In this document: positions 1-7,714 of the stretch, piece after piece
Numbering within the stretch: position 1 is the stretch's first letter
How the letters are laid out: each line of letters opens with the position of its first letter
IMG/VR virus record: IMGVR_UViG_3300038423_000124
Location: 1-35,567 of that record
Direction: 5' to 3' (one strand)
Source of the DNA: a virus
Length of the DNA: 35,567 nucleotides
The notes under the pieces: generated by a model
Databases searched by the model: none
Told to the model about the DNA's origin: nothing
Seen by the model: the letters and a program-made list of their open reading frames with translations, nothing else
Position numbers and translations under genes: made by a program

Positions 1-2184
1 GTCCTCCGGCTCGGGGCTGCGGAACGCCTTCGGCAGGTCTTCCACGTCACGCTTGTTCGGGCGTGCGCCGCTGCGCGGCTCTTCCTTGGCGTCGCCGGGC
101 GTGCTCTGGCTCTCACCTTCCGTATTGGACGGGGCGGGGTTGCTCGGGTCGGTATCAACATCAACGAGCGGAGCCGGACCCATATCCTCGGTGATCGCGT
201 CCCAGATGGAGTCGATGTCAAGCTCGACCGCCGTTTTCGGGCGGAACCTGTCGAGCAGGGATTCCTTCTTGGCGCGAGCCTGCTTGCCTTTCGTCGATAT
301 GGCCTCGCTCGGTTCGTCGATTTCGGCTGCGACGACGTCGGCGATATAGCTCGCCATCACTTCCTTGTTGGAGCGCTTGAACACCGGAACCTCGGCGCTT
401 CCCCACTTCTCATTTGACCTGCGGTTGAGTGGGTCGTCGCCGTATGCTCCGGCTTCGATCTGCTTTGCGTGGTCGGCTGCCGCATGAGGGGCATACTCAT
501 TGTTATTGCCCATCTTGTCGCTGAGGTAGTCCTTCACCTTCTGCGGCGGCATATTGTGCTTATCAACGAACCCGCCGTTGTATGCGGCGCTGACGGCGCT
601 GGACAGGCGGGTCGGGTCTACGCGCTGAGTCTCGGGATGCGCAGAGTCGTGCTTACGGTTGCTCGGGTTGTGAGCTTCGGCAGCAGTTTTGGCTGCCTTG
701 TACTTCTTACATCCGCAGCGGTTCCCCTTGCCTGAACCGTGCCAGCATGCCCCGTAGCCCCTGTCGCTGTGGTGATCTTCCTTAGAGTGACCACAAGTAT
801 CGCATTTCGCGGCTGCGGTCTTGGTTTCCTCTTCCTTGCGGCGCGGCACTCCCTGCTCGTCGATGGCGATGCCGATTGGCGATCCCGACTCTTCGTCTTC
901 CTTACCTTCGTCCTCTTGGACGCTTTCCTTCATCGCCGGGGCGCTCGCCTCCTGCTCGGCGTGGGCCTCGGTGCCCGGCCCGACGTTCGTGAACGGGGTC
1001 TCGTGCGGGGCGCAGGCTTCCTTACTTGCATATCTCTGCGGTGGTTTGAGAGAGTCGATGCCAACTTCGGCAGCTTGCTCAATGATCCGGTGTAGCTCTT
1101 CGGGGTTGTCGCCCTCTGCGAGTTCGTTGCCGTCTAAGTAGACGCGATACCCGTCAGGGTAGGTCATGACGAAAAGGCGCGGATCGTCTTTCATCCACTC
1201 GCCAGGGTTGCCCTGGTCGCTCCATCCCATAGATGTCAAGACTTCGACGAACGGAAGTTCGCCGCCTTCAGCAGCCTGCTTAGACGCAGCCTCGCGGGGC
1301 ACGCCGGGGTGCGCTTCCGGTGCCGTGAACCCGCCCTCGCCCTGAGCGCCGTCCGCCTCGGGCAGCATGGAGTTCTCAAGTGCCTGGTTCAGGGAGTCGA
1401 ACACGTCGAGTTCCTGCGGGTCGAGCGTCTGCTTGGTGACCGCGTCCGCCGTCTTGCGGTTGAGGAGAATCGTCTCCTTCTTCCAGCCTGCCTGCTTCTC
1501 AAGCTGCGGGAACTGCTTCAGCGGGTTCTCGGTCAGGAACGGGTAAGACAGCTTCGGCGTGACGTCAGTGACGTCCACCTTAGTCGTGTCCACGTTGGTC
1601 ATCAGCGCGTTGAAAGCGCTGGACACGGACGGGTTGTAGTACGCCGAGAAAACCTGATGGCGCAGGTCGTTCTTGAGTTCCTCCGCGTCCTTGGTAAAGT
1701 GGAAGCAGATGTACTCGCGGCTGTTCATCCAGTTCGGGGCGAACACCACGAGGGAGGCCTCCTCGCCCGTGCGGACGTCGCGGAAGATGGACTCCTTGAG
1801 GGAGTCGAAGTCGGCCTGGCTGTACTCGTCGAACTCGGAGTCACCGATCTTCTTCTCGACCAGGTCGGCGATCTCCTCGCCGCCCCAGCCGAAGATGCGG
1901 ATGAGAGCGCCGTGAAGCAGCGCCGTGGGGAAGCTCTTCCTGTCGGAGCACACCTTGGCGGGGACGACCATGATGCGACCGAGGGAGATGTTCTGGCGGA
2001 AACCGTGGCAGAAGACCTCGAAGCTTTGGACGTTGCCGGAAGAGCGGGCTTCCTTCTCGCCAGCCTGGACGGCTTCGACGACCTTCTGAAGCAGTTCCTC
2101 GCTGACCGTGAAAATCTGGAACGACTTGCCAGCCACGCTGTTGCCGCTGACCCCAGCCGTCTTCTTGATGAGTTCCTTTGCCAT
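1..2184 (-). CDS. Large hypothetical virion-associated protein, C-terminus beyond window
   Basis: An open frame of 728 codons runs from an ATG at 2184 to the left edge without a stop, so the C-terminus is missing. The start is supported by an AGGGGA ribosome site 9 bases upstream. The first ~250 residues look globular. The rest is acidic and low-complexity, with a Cys/His cluster at about residues 459-490 (CDTCGH ... CGCKKY) that probably binds zinc. Lys-Thr-Ala tripeptides flank that cluster on both sides and recur twice elsewhere. I do not recognise the family. Its codon use and its disordered linkers with zinc knuckles resemble the 747- and 1549-residue proteins in this window, so a virion or internal-head role is my inference. 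Confidence 0.85.
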   Translation of the reverse strand, partial: MAKELIKKTAGVSGNSVAGKSFQIFTVSEELLQKVVEAVQAGEKEARSSGNVQSFEVFCHGFRQNISLGRIMVVPAKVCSDRKSFPTALLHGALIRIFGWGGEEIADLVEKKIGDSEFDEYSQADFDSLKESIFRDVRTGEEASLVVFAPNWMNSREYICFHFTKDAEELKNDLRHQVFSAYYNPSVSSAFNALMTNVDTTKVDVTDVTPKLSYPFLTENPLKQFPQLEKQAGWKKETILLNRKTADAVTKQTLDPQELDVFDSLNQALENSMLPEADGAQGEGGFTAPEAHPGVPREAASKQAAEGGELPFVEVLTSMGWSDQGNPGEWMKDDPRLFVMTYPDGYRVYLDGNELAEGDNPEELHRIIEQAAEVGIDSLKPPQRYASKEACAPHETPFTNVGPGTEAHAEQEASAPAMKESVQEDEGKEDEESGSPIGIAIDEQGVPRRKEEETKTAAAKCDTCGHSKEDHHSDRGYGACWHGSGKGNRCGCKKYKAAKTAAEAHNPSNRKHDSAHPETQRVDPTRLSSAVSAAYNGGFVDKHNMPPQKVKDYLSDKMGNNNEYAPHAAADHAKQIEAGAYGDDPLNRRSNEKWGSAEVPVFKRSNKEVMASYIADVVAAEIDEPSEAISTKGKQARAKKESLLDRFRPKTAVELDIDSIWDAITEDMGPAPLVDVDTDPSNPAPSNTEGESQSTPGDAKEEPRSGARPNKRDVEDLPKAFRSPEPED

Positions 2185-2197
2185 CGCTATTTCCCCT

Positions 2198-2227
2198 TTA
2201 CTTCTTGGAGTCGAGCTTCTCGACATT
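2198..2227 (-). pseudogene. Possible remnant of the original C-terminus of the 165-residue gene
   Basis: Directly after the HNH stop codon the minus strand reads N-V-E-K-L-D-S-K-K-stop. The intact gene upstream of the HNH gene ends I-D-K-F-D-K-K-stop. The two tails align with conservative changes and one indel. This is what remains when a mobile endonuclease gene inserts near a 3' end and supplies a replacement tail. The stretch also contains an 8-bp inverted repeat with the end of the HNH gene (2207-2214 with 2231-2238). Confidence 0.45.
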
Positions 2228-2800
2228 TTATCGACTCCCCGTTGCTACAAAAGTCTTGTTAAAGTTGTAGTAAATCTTGGTGGTATGTTCTCGGAAGTCT
2301 GAAACTGACATTCCGCCTTTCATTCGATTGCAATCCCAACACGCTGGGACCACATTTCCTGTAACATACCCCAAAGAGTTCTCCAGCCGATCAATTCCGT
2401 TATAGACCAAAACCCCAGAGCGATTGCTTTTGGGAAACGCTCGCGATGGCGCTTCGCCGTGGTAGTAACAAGGCGATGTAACTAGACCCTCAAACTGTTC
2501 GTCAGTCAACTCCCAAGTCACGCCGTGTTTGACAGCGTTACGCTTGTAGATATTTCGCAGCGTGTTTATATTGGTGTTGGCTGAAAGGTTGTTTCGTCCG
2601 ATACCCGCCATGACATCCCGGCGCAAACAGCCACAACTACGCGTGGTGTTATATCGAAGGTTAGAACCTTGGACAATGAGTTCTGTTCCACAGTCGCAAC
2701 GGCACAACCAGCGGGATTGTCCAGTCTTGGAGTTCTCTCTTCGTTCAAGAACTACTAACCGTTCAAATCTTTTTCCAGTTAAATCTATCAAGTTCCCCAT
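2228..2800 (-). CDS. HNH homing endonuclease (zinc finger plus HNH)
   Basis: The 190-residue protein has an N-terminal Cys cluster (C33, C35, C37, then C56 and C58) typical of phage HNH proteins of the type that begin with L-T-G-K-R-F. A C-terminal HNH-like module follows, with D138 in an N-G-I-D-R context, N150, and a C155-x2-C158-N motif. Such proteins nick or cut DNA to spread their own gene. The ATG at 2800 follows an AAGGA site that overlaps the stop of the upstream gene. The gene is visibly richer in A/T than its neighbours, which suggests later acquisition. It sits exactly at the 3' end of the 165-residue gene. No intron boundaries were found, so it appears free-standing. Confidence 0.88.
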   Translation of the reverse strand: MGNLIDLTGKRFERLVVLERRENSKTGQSRWLCRCDCGTELIVQGSNLRYNTTRSCGCLRRDVMAGIGRNNLSANTNINTLRNIYKRNAVKHGVTWELTDEQFEGLVTSPCYYHGEAPSRAFPKSNRSGVLVYNGIDRLENSLGYVTGNVVPACWDCNRMKGGMSVSDFREHTTKIYYNFNKTFVATGSR

Positions 2801-2808
2801 AGTTTTCC

Positions 2809-3306
2809 TTACTTCTTGTCAAACTTGTCAATTTCACGACAGATTTCAGATTCACGTTCAGCCATAATATCACGCCAATGGTTTAGGATACTGTTGATGG
2901 TCGTGTCGTCGAGCTTCACCATCCGCATTGCCTCTTTCGCACCCTCGGTGTATTGCCCAATGGCATACCTGAACTTCTTGCCCGAAATGTTGAGGAAATC
3001 TTTGTGGCTGAGCGTGTCAGCCTCCATGATTTCCTTGCCAAGTTCACGGAGCGCCTTGACCTGCGTCTCGAAGACCTTGACCTTCATGCCCTCGATGATG
3101 CTGACGTCGTTCCCATATTGAATCATCAACATGCTTATCGAAGCGATCTCTTCCGCAATGAGCCTCTTGATCTTCGCCGGGGGCGTGGTCTCGTCCTGAA
3201 TCAGCGTGCGGATTTGGCCGAGTTTGGAGTCGCGCATCTGCTCGGACTCCTCCCTCTGGCTGCTGACGTTGCCCGCCTCGTCGATGTTTAGCTTGTACTC
3301 TTCCAT
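2809..3306 (-). CDS. Hypothetical helical protein (165 aa)
   Basis: This is a charged, almost wholly helical protein without cysteine clusters or membrane segments apart from one late Cys. The ATG at 3306 follows a GGAGAT site that overlaps the stop of the 28-residue gene, so the two are probably translationally coupled. Its last eight residues seem to have been replaced when the HNH gene arrived (see the remnant at 2198-2227). The family is not recognised. A small oligomeric head or packaging factor would fit the size and helicity, but nothing in the sequence proves it. Confidence 0.8.
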   Translation of the reverse strand: MEEYKLNIDEAGNVSSQREESEQMRDSKLGQIRTLIQDETTPPAKIKRLIAEEIASISMLMIQYGNDVSIIEGMKVKVFETQVKALRELGKEIMEADTLSHKDFLNISGKKFRYAIGQYTEGAKEAMRMVKLDDTTINSILNHWRDIMAERESEICREIDKFDKK

Positions 3307-3307
3307 G

Positions 3308-3394
3308 CTAATCTCCGTACTTGAATGCAGCCCACATCATGAGGGCGAAGGCGGCTGCGACACCGACGATGGCGAATGCTTCCGGCCAACCCAT
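3308..3394 (-). CDS. 28-residue single-span membrane peptide
   Basis: A short frame starts M-G-W-P-E, continues with about 18 hydrophobic residues rich in Ala, Val, Phe and Met, and ends F-K-Y-G-D. That is a classic single transmembrane helix with a charged C-terminus. A GGGGGAG ribosome site lies just upstream, inside the end of the 747-residue gene, whose TAA is three bases before this ATG. The stop is one base from the next ATG. The strong site and exact fit between two genes make it a real gene. Its function is unknown; small phage membrane peptides include holin-like and superinfection factors. Confidence 0.72.
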   Translation of the reverse strand: MGWPEAFAIVGVAAAFALMMWAAFKYGD

Positions 3395-3397
3395 GTG

Positions 3398-5641
3398 TTA
3401 CTCCCCCAAGTCCACCTTGAAGTGGTCGTTCATCTCCACGTCGTCCCTCTTCGGCCCTGACGTGTCGATGTCCTCCATGTCGTGGCTCCCGGCGAGGTCG
3501 AACTCATTCAGGAGCGCGTGGCCGTCGGTCGCCTTCTTCTCACCCGCGTGCTTCCCCATTCCGGGATACGAAAGCAAGTGTTGGTCGTCCGGCACGCTCG
3601 CCACGACCTGTGTGACGGGGCGGCGCTGCGGGTCGAGCATCCTCACCTGCTCGGGCCTGAAGCCGAGCTTCCCGACGAGGAACGCGCGGTCCTGCTCGGA
3701 CACGGCGATCTTGCCGGGGCGCTTCTTCATGTCCTCGACGAAGCCCGCGACCGCCCTGCGTGCCTCGACCGATCCGACCTTGCTCGCAGCGCCCTTGTAA
3801 ATCCTCGCGACGCTGTGTCCGGCTTGGTGCAGCGTGCGGACGTTCGCGGCCGTGACGATGATCTCGGCCTCGCGGTCGGGCTGCTTGCTCGCCGCGACGT
3901 GGGAGGACGATTCTGCGAACTTCGCCGCGACACGCCCGGCCTTCAGGCCAGCCTTCGAGCCTGCCTTCTGCTGGTACGCCAGCAACTCCTGCTGACTTAT
4001 AGGCTGGGTTTCGCCGCACGAGGTGCAGAACACCTCGCCGTGCTCGTCGTAAGTGAAGTCGCTTGGGTCCGCGTTGCAAGCGACGCACGGCTTGACGCCC
4101 TCGTGGGCGTTCGTTGGGGAAGGAGTCAGCTCGGCCCACGCCTCAGGCAGGAACGCACGCTTGTGGTACTCGCAGCTTGCGCACTTTTCCTTGCCTTCGA
4201 AGGCGGTGTTGCGGATTCCGATGCTGTTCAGGAACGACAGGTCCCTGCTCGCGACCTCGATCCTGCCGGACGCGTTCTTCCTGAGGCTCTGGACGAAGCC
4301 CCGGAACGCGAGACTCACGTCTACGCTGCCGAACTTCTCCTCGGCCCAATTATAAATTTGCTCAAGGGATGCGCCCTTGCCGTGCATCTTCGCCACGTGT
4401 TCGGAGGAGAAGTGCTTGCTCGTCTCACGGTTGTCCGAGAACATAGAGCTTGCACGCTTCGACTGATTGCTCACCTTGGCATCCGCCGCTTTGACCACGT
4501 TGGTCTGCTCGGCAACCTTCGGGTTCTGCACCCGCTTGTCGTCACCGTTCGCGAGGACTACAAGAGCCGCGTGCTTCCTGTTGTTGGGCACGCCGGGCGT
4601 CAAATGGTTCACGATCTGCGAAAGCTCTTCAGCGTTCGCCACGACCGGGAGATGGTACAGGTTGCACGTCTTGCTGCGTGCGTCCTTGTTGAAATAGGTG
4701 CAGCCGTTGCAAGCCGAAACCTGCTTCACGGAATGGGCTTGCGGCTTGATACCTGCGTGATCCCACGCCTTCTTCTGCTGCACGCAATCGTTGCTGGAGC
4801 CGAACTTCTCGATTGACACCGAACGGTACTGCTCGTCGTCGAAGCGGTAGTTGACTGGATCGTTTGAAGGCTCGACCCTCCAGTCGCTAGGCATTCCCGA
4901 CCAACGGGACTGCAATTCATGCGCGGCTGACTTGGCTTCTTCTTCTGTCGCGAAGCGCTGCGCGTTCGAGGTATTTTCCTCCATGACTACTTTGAAGCTG
5001 CCAGACTTCCTGCCTGCGGTGTGCTCGTAGGTCGGGCTGCTCTTGTCCATATACGTGTTAGGCTCGATGTAGGCCATGCCCAGCAGACCAGCATTGCGCT
5101 GGAGGTAGTCCGTCGCGCTCTGGTGGTTGAAAAGCTCGATCTCGGCGAGCTTCTGAAGCTGCTGCGCGACCTTCGCCGGGGAGTTGCCCTGGTTGAGCAG
5201 GTCGCGGACGTACTTGAAAACCTGCGCGTCCGAGATTTCTTTCTTCGCGGCGCTATTCTCCGCAAGGTTGTTGTTTGAATACGCGGAACCCAGGCTCTCG
5301 GTCACCTCGTCCATCATGGACTGATTGTCGCCGACATCCGACTTGTACTCGTCCATGCGGCGGTAGGCCGTCACTGAATTGATGCGCGGTGCTGCCGCTT
5401 CCTTCTCGGCGATGCGCTCCTCGTAGGTGTGTGCGCCGGACTTCGGCCCCCAGATCGGCGTGTGCTTGGACGCGGACTCCGCGATGTCGTCCTCGAAATC
5501 GGTGTCTACATATTGGTGCGACCAATCCGCGACGTCCTCGCCGGACTTCTTGGCGTCTGCCATGCCGAGGTCCTTCCAGTCCGGCTCGCGCTCGTCAAGG
5601 ATAGCGTCGATGATTGAATCGTACTGTTTCTTCTCTGCCAT
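3398..5641 (-). CDS. Zinc-cluster protein, possible virion protein (747 aa)
   Basis: The ATG at 5641 (M-A-E-K-K-Q-Y) is preceded by CTGGAG. The frame stays open further upstream, but there it only shadows the 107- and 292-residue genes. The protein is hydrophilic. Cys motifs occur near residue 310 (C-N-G-C ... C-x3-H), near 485 (C-A-S-C), and near 518-540 (C-V-A-C ... C-T-S-C), the last resembling a zinc ribbon. Two similar helical segments (about residues 415-460 and 600-650) each hold an R-x-F-V/L-style stretch after a Y/N-W motif, suggesting an internal duplication. The family is not recognised. Similar zinc-knuckle architecture is seen in the 1549-residue protein. Confidence 0.82.
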   Translation of the reverse strand: MAEKKQYDSIIDAILDEREPDWKDLGMADAKKSGEDVADWSHQYVDTDFEDDIAESASKHTPIWGPKSGAHTYEERIAEKEAAAPRINSVTAYRRMDEYKSDVGDNQSMMDEVTESLGSAYSNNNLAENSAAKKEISDAQVFKYVRDLLNQGNSPAKVAQQLQKLAEIELFNHQSATDYLQRNAGLLGMAYIEPNTYMDKSSPTYEHTAGRKSGSFKVVMEENTSNAQRFATEEEAKSAAHELQSRWSGMPSDWRVEPSNDPVNYRFDDEQYRSVSIEKFGSSNDCVQQKKAWDHAGIKPQAHSVKQVSACNGCTYFNKDARSKTCNLYHLPVVANAEELSQIVNHLTPGVPNNRKHAALVVLANGDDKRVQNPKVAEQTNVVKAADAKVSNQSKRASSMFSDNRETSKHFSSEHVAKMHGKGASLEQIYNWAEEKFGSVDVSLAFRGFVQSLRKNASGRIEVASRDLSFLNSIGIRNTAFEGKEKCASCEYHKRAFLPEAWAELTPSPTNAHEGVKPCVACNADPSDFTYDEHGEVFCTSCGETQPISQQELLAYQQKAGSKAGLKAGRVAAKFAESSSHVAASKQPDREAEIIVTAANVRTLHQAGHSVARIYKGAASKVGSVEARRAVAGFVEDMKKRPGKIAVSEQDRAFLVGKLGFRPEQVRMLDPQRRPVTQVVASVPDDQHLLSYPGMGKHAGEKKATDGHALLNEFDLAGSHDMEDIDTSGPKRDDVEMNDHFKVDLGE

Positions 5642-5655
5642 GTTATGCTCCAGCC

Positions 5656-5979
5656 TTAGTCGAACGACAAATCGTCGAGGATGCCCGCGAGGAACGCGGC
5701 GGGCCTGTCGTCCGGTGCCGCCTGAATGGACTCGCCCTGGTTGACTTCGTTGCCCACGAGCTTCACGATCTTGTTGCCCTGCACTTTCCAAAAATCTTTG
5801 GTAGAAGGGCACTCGTATACGTTGCCTGCCACGCGGTGCAGCATGAACCTGTCGATCTCGAACTGCACGTCGCGGGGGATCGCCATCATCGACGCGAAAT
5901 GGTTCTTCGAGAAGATGGATTCGCCGGGCTTCTCGCCCTTCACGCCGTGCGCTGTCTTCGGGTAGATTTTCCTGCTCAT
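5656..5979 (-). CDS. Hypothetical protein (107 aa)
   Basis: The ATG at 5979 follows a strong AAAGGGGAT site, and the stop lies 14 bases before the 747-residue gene, so both are in one operon. The sequence is mixed alpha/beta with a central segment of aromatic residues, an acidic C-terminus ending L-S-F-D, and a Lys-Thr-Ala tripeptide near residue 8. No family is recognised. Its place between an FnIII-like virion protein and a zinc-cluster protein suggests a small structural or assembly protein. Confidence 0.78.
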   Translation of the reverse strand: MSRKIYPKTAHGVKGEKPGESIFSKNHFASMMAIPRDVQFEIDRFMLHRVAGNVYECPSTKDFWKVQGNKIVKLVGNEVNQGESIQAAPDDRPAAFLAGILDDLSFD

Positions 5980-5982
5980 ATA

Positions 5983-6861
5983 TTATCCCCTTTGCCCCTC
6001 TAACCATGCCGTCGTGTTCGCGCCGCCGTGCGTGACCCTCAGATACCTCCAGGTCATGTTGGACGGCGACCACATCAGGTTGCCCCCGCTTATAAAGACG
6101 GCGACCGCCATGTTCTCGTCCGGCGTGAGAGTGCTGAGTCCGGCTCCGTTGCTGACGCTGATGCCGGAGCCTGTGCCCCCGGACTGGTCGGCGGAGGGCG
6201 GAACCCACTGGGTCTGCTGGAACCCGTTCACCATCGCGAAGCCGGGTTGCAATATCGGAAGCGCCCCGGTGATCGCGAAGCGCGTGGACTGGTTCGCGCC
6301 GAGGTTGACGGTGCCGCCGCCAAGCACGTTGACCGAGCCGATGCCGTCGATGAGACGCTGCGGCGAGTACGGGGGCGCAGTCTGCAAGACCTCTGCGCCG
6401 CTGCTCAGACCCACGTACACGTTGTACCCGGTCACGAAGGGGGCCTGCGCCACAGTGGGGACGGGCGCGGCAACATACAGGTAGTTGCCTGCCGTAACCG
6501 CAAGGGAGGATTCGGCGGAAGCCGAGGTCTCGCCCCATTTGGTGATGAATGTCGTCTTGACGTAGAAGGTCGTGGCGGGAAGCTGGCTAGTGATGAGTGC
6601 TGGGTTCGGAGGCTGAGTTGAAAGGTTTCCCGGCATAGATAAGAACTGGCTCAGCACGGAAGCCGCGCTAGGAGCGCCGATGCCAGCGCCGTCGATCATC
6701 ACGTTCGGGTCGTTAGAGACCTCGATGTCGGTGCTGCCCGCGACATAGCTGTTAATCTGGACGGACAAGTTGACGAGGTTGCTGATGTCGATCCACGGCC
6801 CGTCGTTGTTCGGCGGGCTTCCCGTGATGGTGCTGTAAATCTGTAAGGTTTGAACCTGCAT
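5983..6861 (-). CDS. Beta-rich virion protein with FnIII-like domain (292 aa)
   Basis: The protein is rich in Ser, Thr, Gly and Val, poor in Cys, and has the strand/turn pattern of phage surface proteins. Residues ~90-160 look like a fibronectin-III-type fold as found in phage tail and decoration proteins (a T-T-F-Y-V-K-T-T-F strand, a G-E-T-S-A-S-A-E turn, then a G-Y-N-V-Y-V-G strand). The C-terminal third has N-M-A-V-A-V-F-I-S-G-G and W-R-Y-L-R-V strands, common in trimeric baseplate or fibre proteins. A GAGGGG site lies 12-13 bases before the ATG. The leader upstream contains the structured element at 6959-7059. Confidence 0.83.
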   Translation of the reverse strand: MQVQTLQIYSTITGSPPNNDGPWIDISNLVNLSVQINSYVAGSTDIEVSNDPNVMIDGAGIGAPSAASVLSQFLSMPGNLSTQPPNPALITSQLPATTFYVKTTFITKWGETSASAESSLAVTAGNYLYVAAPVPTVAQAPFVTGYNVYVGLSSGAEVLQTAPPYSPQRLIDGIGSVNVLGGGTVNLGANQSTRFAITGALPILQPGFAMVNGFQQTQWVPPSADQSGGTGSGISVSNGAGLSTLTPDENMAVAVFISGGNLMWSPSNMTWRYLRVTHGGANTTAWLEGQRG

Positions 6862-6958
6862 GGCTCTTTCACCCCTCGCCTAAAGGACATGATAGTTTGG
6901 AAAAGCGGTTTCAACTGGTAAAATGGACGATTGCCCGCTGCTGGGGTCGTTAGTAGAG

Positions 6959-7059
6959 TCCTGCCCGACCCGTAAACCCGGCATACTTGTCGGGTCTCGT
7001 CGGAGGCGTGATCCTCCGTGGGATGCCGGGGCTGGCAGGATGGTAAAAGTCCCGGCATC
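6959..7059. ncRNA. Pseudoknot-capable structured intergenic element
   Basis: The gap between the HNH gene and the FnIII-like gene is dense in perfect pairings: an outer 7-bp stem (6959-6965 with 7034-7040), a 6-bp stem (6967-6972 with 6991-6996), a 6-bp hairpin (7001-7006 with 7013-7018), and an 8-bp pairing (6977-6984 with 7023-7030) that crosses the 6-bp stem as a pseudoknot. A third strand (7051-7059) can pair over 9 bp with 7022-7030, competing with the 8-bp pairing. In the minus direction it would lie in the 5' leader of the 292-residue gene. I cannot match it to a known RNA family. The strand is not proven. Confidence 0.5.
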
Positions 7060-7115
7060 TATTCAGCTAGGCGCGGCATCCAATGCGTATGGGGCAAGAA
7101 ACAAAGAGCTTGCTG

Positions 7116-7619
7116 CTACGGGCACTGATCATTCTTTTGATCTCCGCTGTTGGGACTGCCCTCATTATCATTCCTCTTTTCTTCTATATCGGCAGTGCCA
7201 TCAACATCCTCGTTTATCTGGTTCAGAGCTTTCGCTAAAAGCCTCGGATCGTCCTTGAAGCATTCCATCCCCCGGTTGCAGCTAGTGCACAGGAGCCGCT
7301 TCTGGGTGCCGAAGACGTGGACGTGGGTGTCGCGGTGGTATAGCGTGAGGGAGGCTCCACAAATAAGGCACTTCTTGTCCTGCGAACGCCAAAGCTCCAG
7401 GTAGTCGCCCGGCGTCATGCGCCACTTCTGCTCAAGAAGCTGCTCAAAGGCTGCGACCTTGGCCCAGAACGACCCGGTGTAGGCGTTGTGACAGGTCTTG
7501 CAGTAGTCTTGCTTGCCAGAGGTGGTGCGACGATTCTCACCGAAGGCGTCGAGAGGAAGGCGCTTAGAACATTTGTTGCACCACTTGGAGTGTTGGTCGA
7601 AGAGCCGTTTACGCCCCAT
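7116..7619 (-). CDS. Endonuclease VII-like HNH endonuclease (167 aa)
   Basis: Two zinc-binding pairs near the N-terminus (C14-x2-C17 and C40-x2-C43) are followed by a C84-x2-C87-G motif, a His-rich stretch (H95, H99, H101) and L-L-C111-x2-C114-N. This matches the layout of recombination endonuclease VII-type HNH proteins, which are often mobile in phages. The usual Asp-His pair is altered to Tyr-His, so the catalytic details may differ. The C-terminus is acidic and probably disordered. The ATG at 7619 lies just after a hairpin whose loop carries AGGGGA. It is divergent from the plus-strand virion gene at 7715. Confidence 0.85.
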   Translation of the reverse strand: MGRKRLFDQHSKWCNKCSKRLPLDAFGENRRTTSGKQDYCKTCHNAYTGSFWAKVAAFEQLLEQKWRMTPGDYLELWRSQDKKCLICGASLTLYHRDTHVHVFGTQKRLLCTSCNRGMECFKDDPRLLAKALNQINEDVDGTADIEEKRNDNEGSPNSGDQKNDQCP

Positions 7620-7622
7620 AGC

Positions 7623-7646
7623 CTCTAATTTTTCCCCTAATTAGAG
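7623..7646 (-). promoter_or_regulatory. Hairpin at the translation start of the HNH gene
   Basis: A perfect 8-bp inverted repeat (7623-7630 with 7639-7646) encloses an 8-base loop. On the minus strand the loop reads AGGGGAAA, the best ribosome-binding sequence for the gene, and the stem ends three bases before the ATG. Folding would change the effective spacing or access of the ribosome site. This resembles the translational control known for the T4 endonuclease I-TevI, but is only inferred here. Confidence 0.5.
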
Positions 7647-7674
7647 TTCTGTATTGAGGATTTTTCCGCTACCC

Positions 7675-7694
7675 GTGTCCTTTGCAGAGGACAC
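7675..7694 (+). repeat. 7-bp perfect inverted repeat upstream of the 561-residue gene
   Basis: GTGTCCT and AGGACAC are separated by six bases and end 20 bases before the ATG at 7715. There is no T-run, so it is not a terminator. It could be an operator for the divergent gene pair or a 5'-leader hairpin. Confidence 0.4.
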
Positions 7695-7714
7695 TTCCTC
7701 CAAAGGCTTATCAA

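Noticed and set aside
5642-6538. N-terminal extension of the 747-residue protein by ~300 codons
   Set aside because: The extension is Arg-rich low-quality sequence lying over two convincing genes; the ATG at 5641 has its own ribosome site.
6862-7115. Group I intron core around the HNH gene
   Set aside because: The P3/P7-like crossing pairings are present, but there is no P8 helix between the strands and no conserved R/S segments, and both flanking genes are intact rather than split.
6959-7619. IscB/HEARO-type omega RNA with its nuclease
   Set aside because: The protein is a 167-residue endonuclease VII-like HNH without a RuvC domain, and the RNA would lie on the downstream rather than upstream side.
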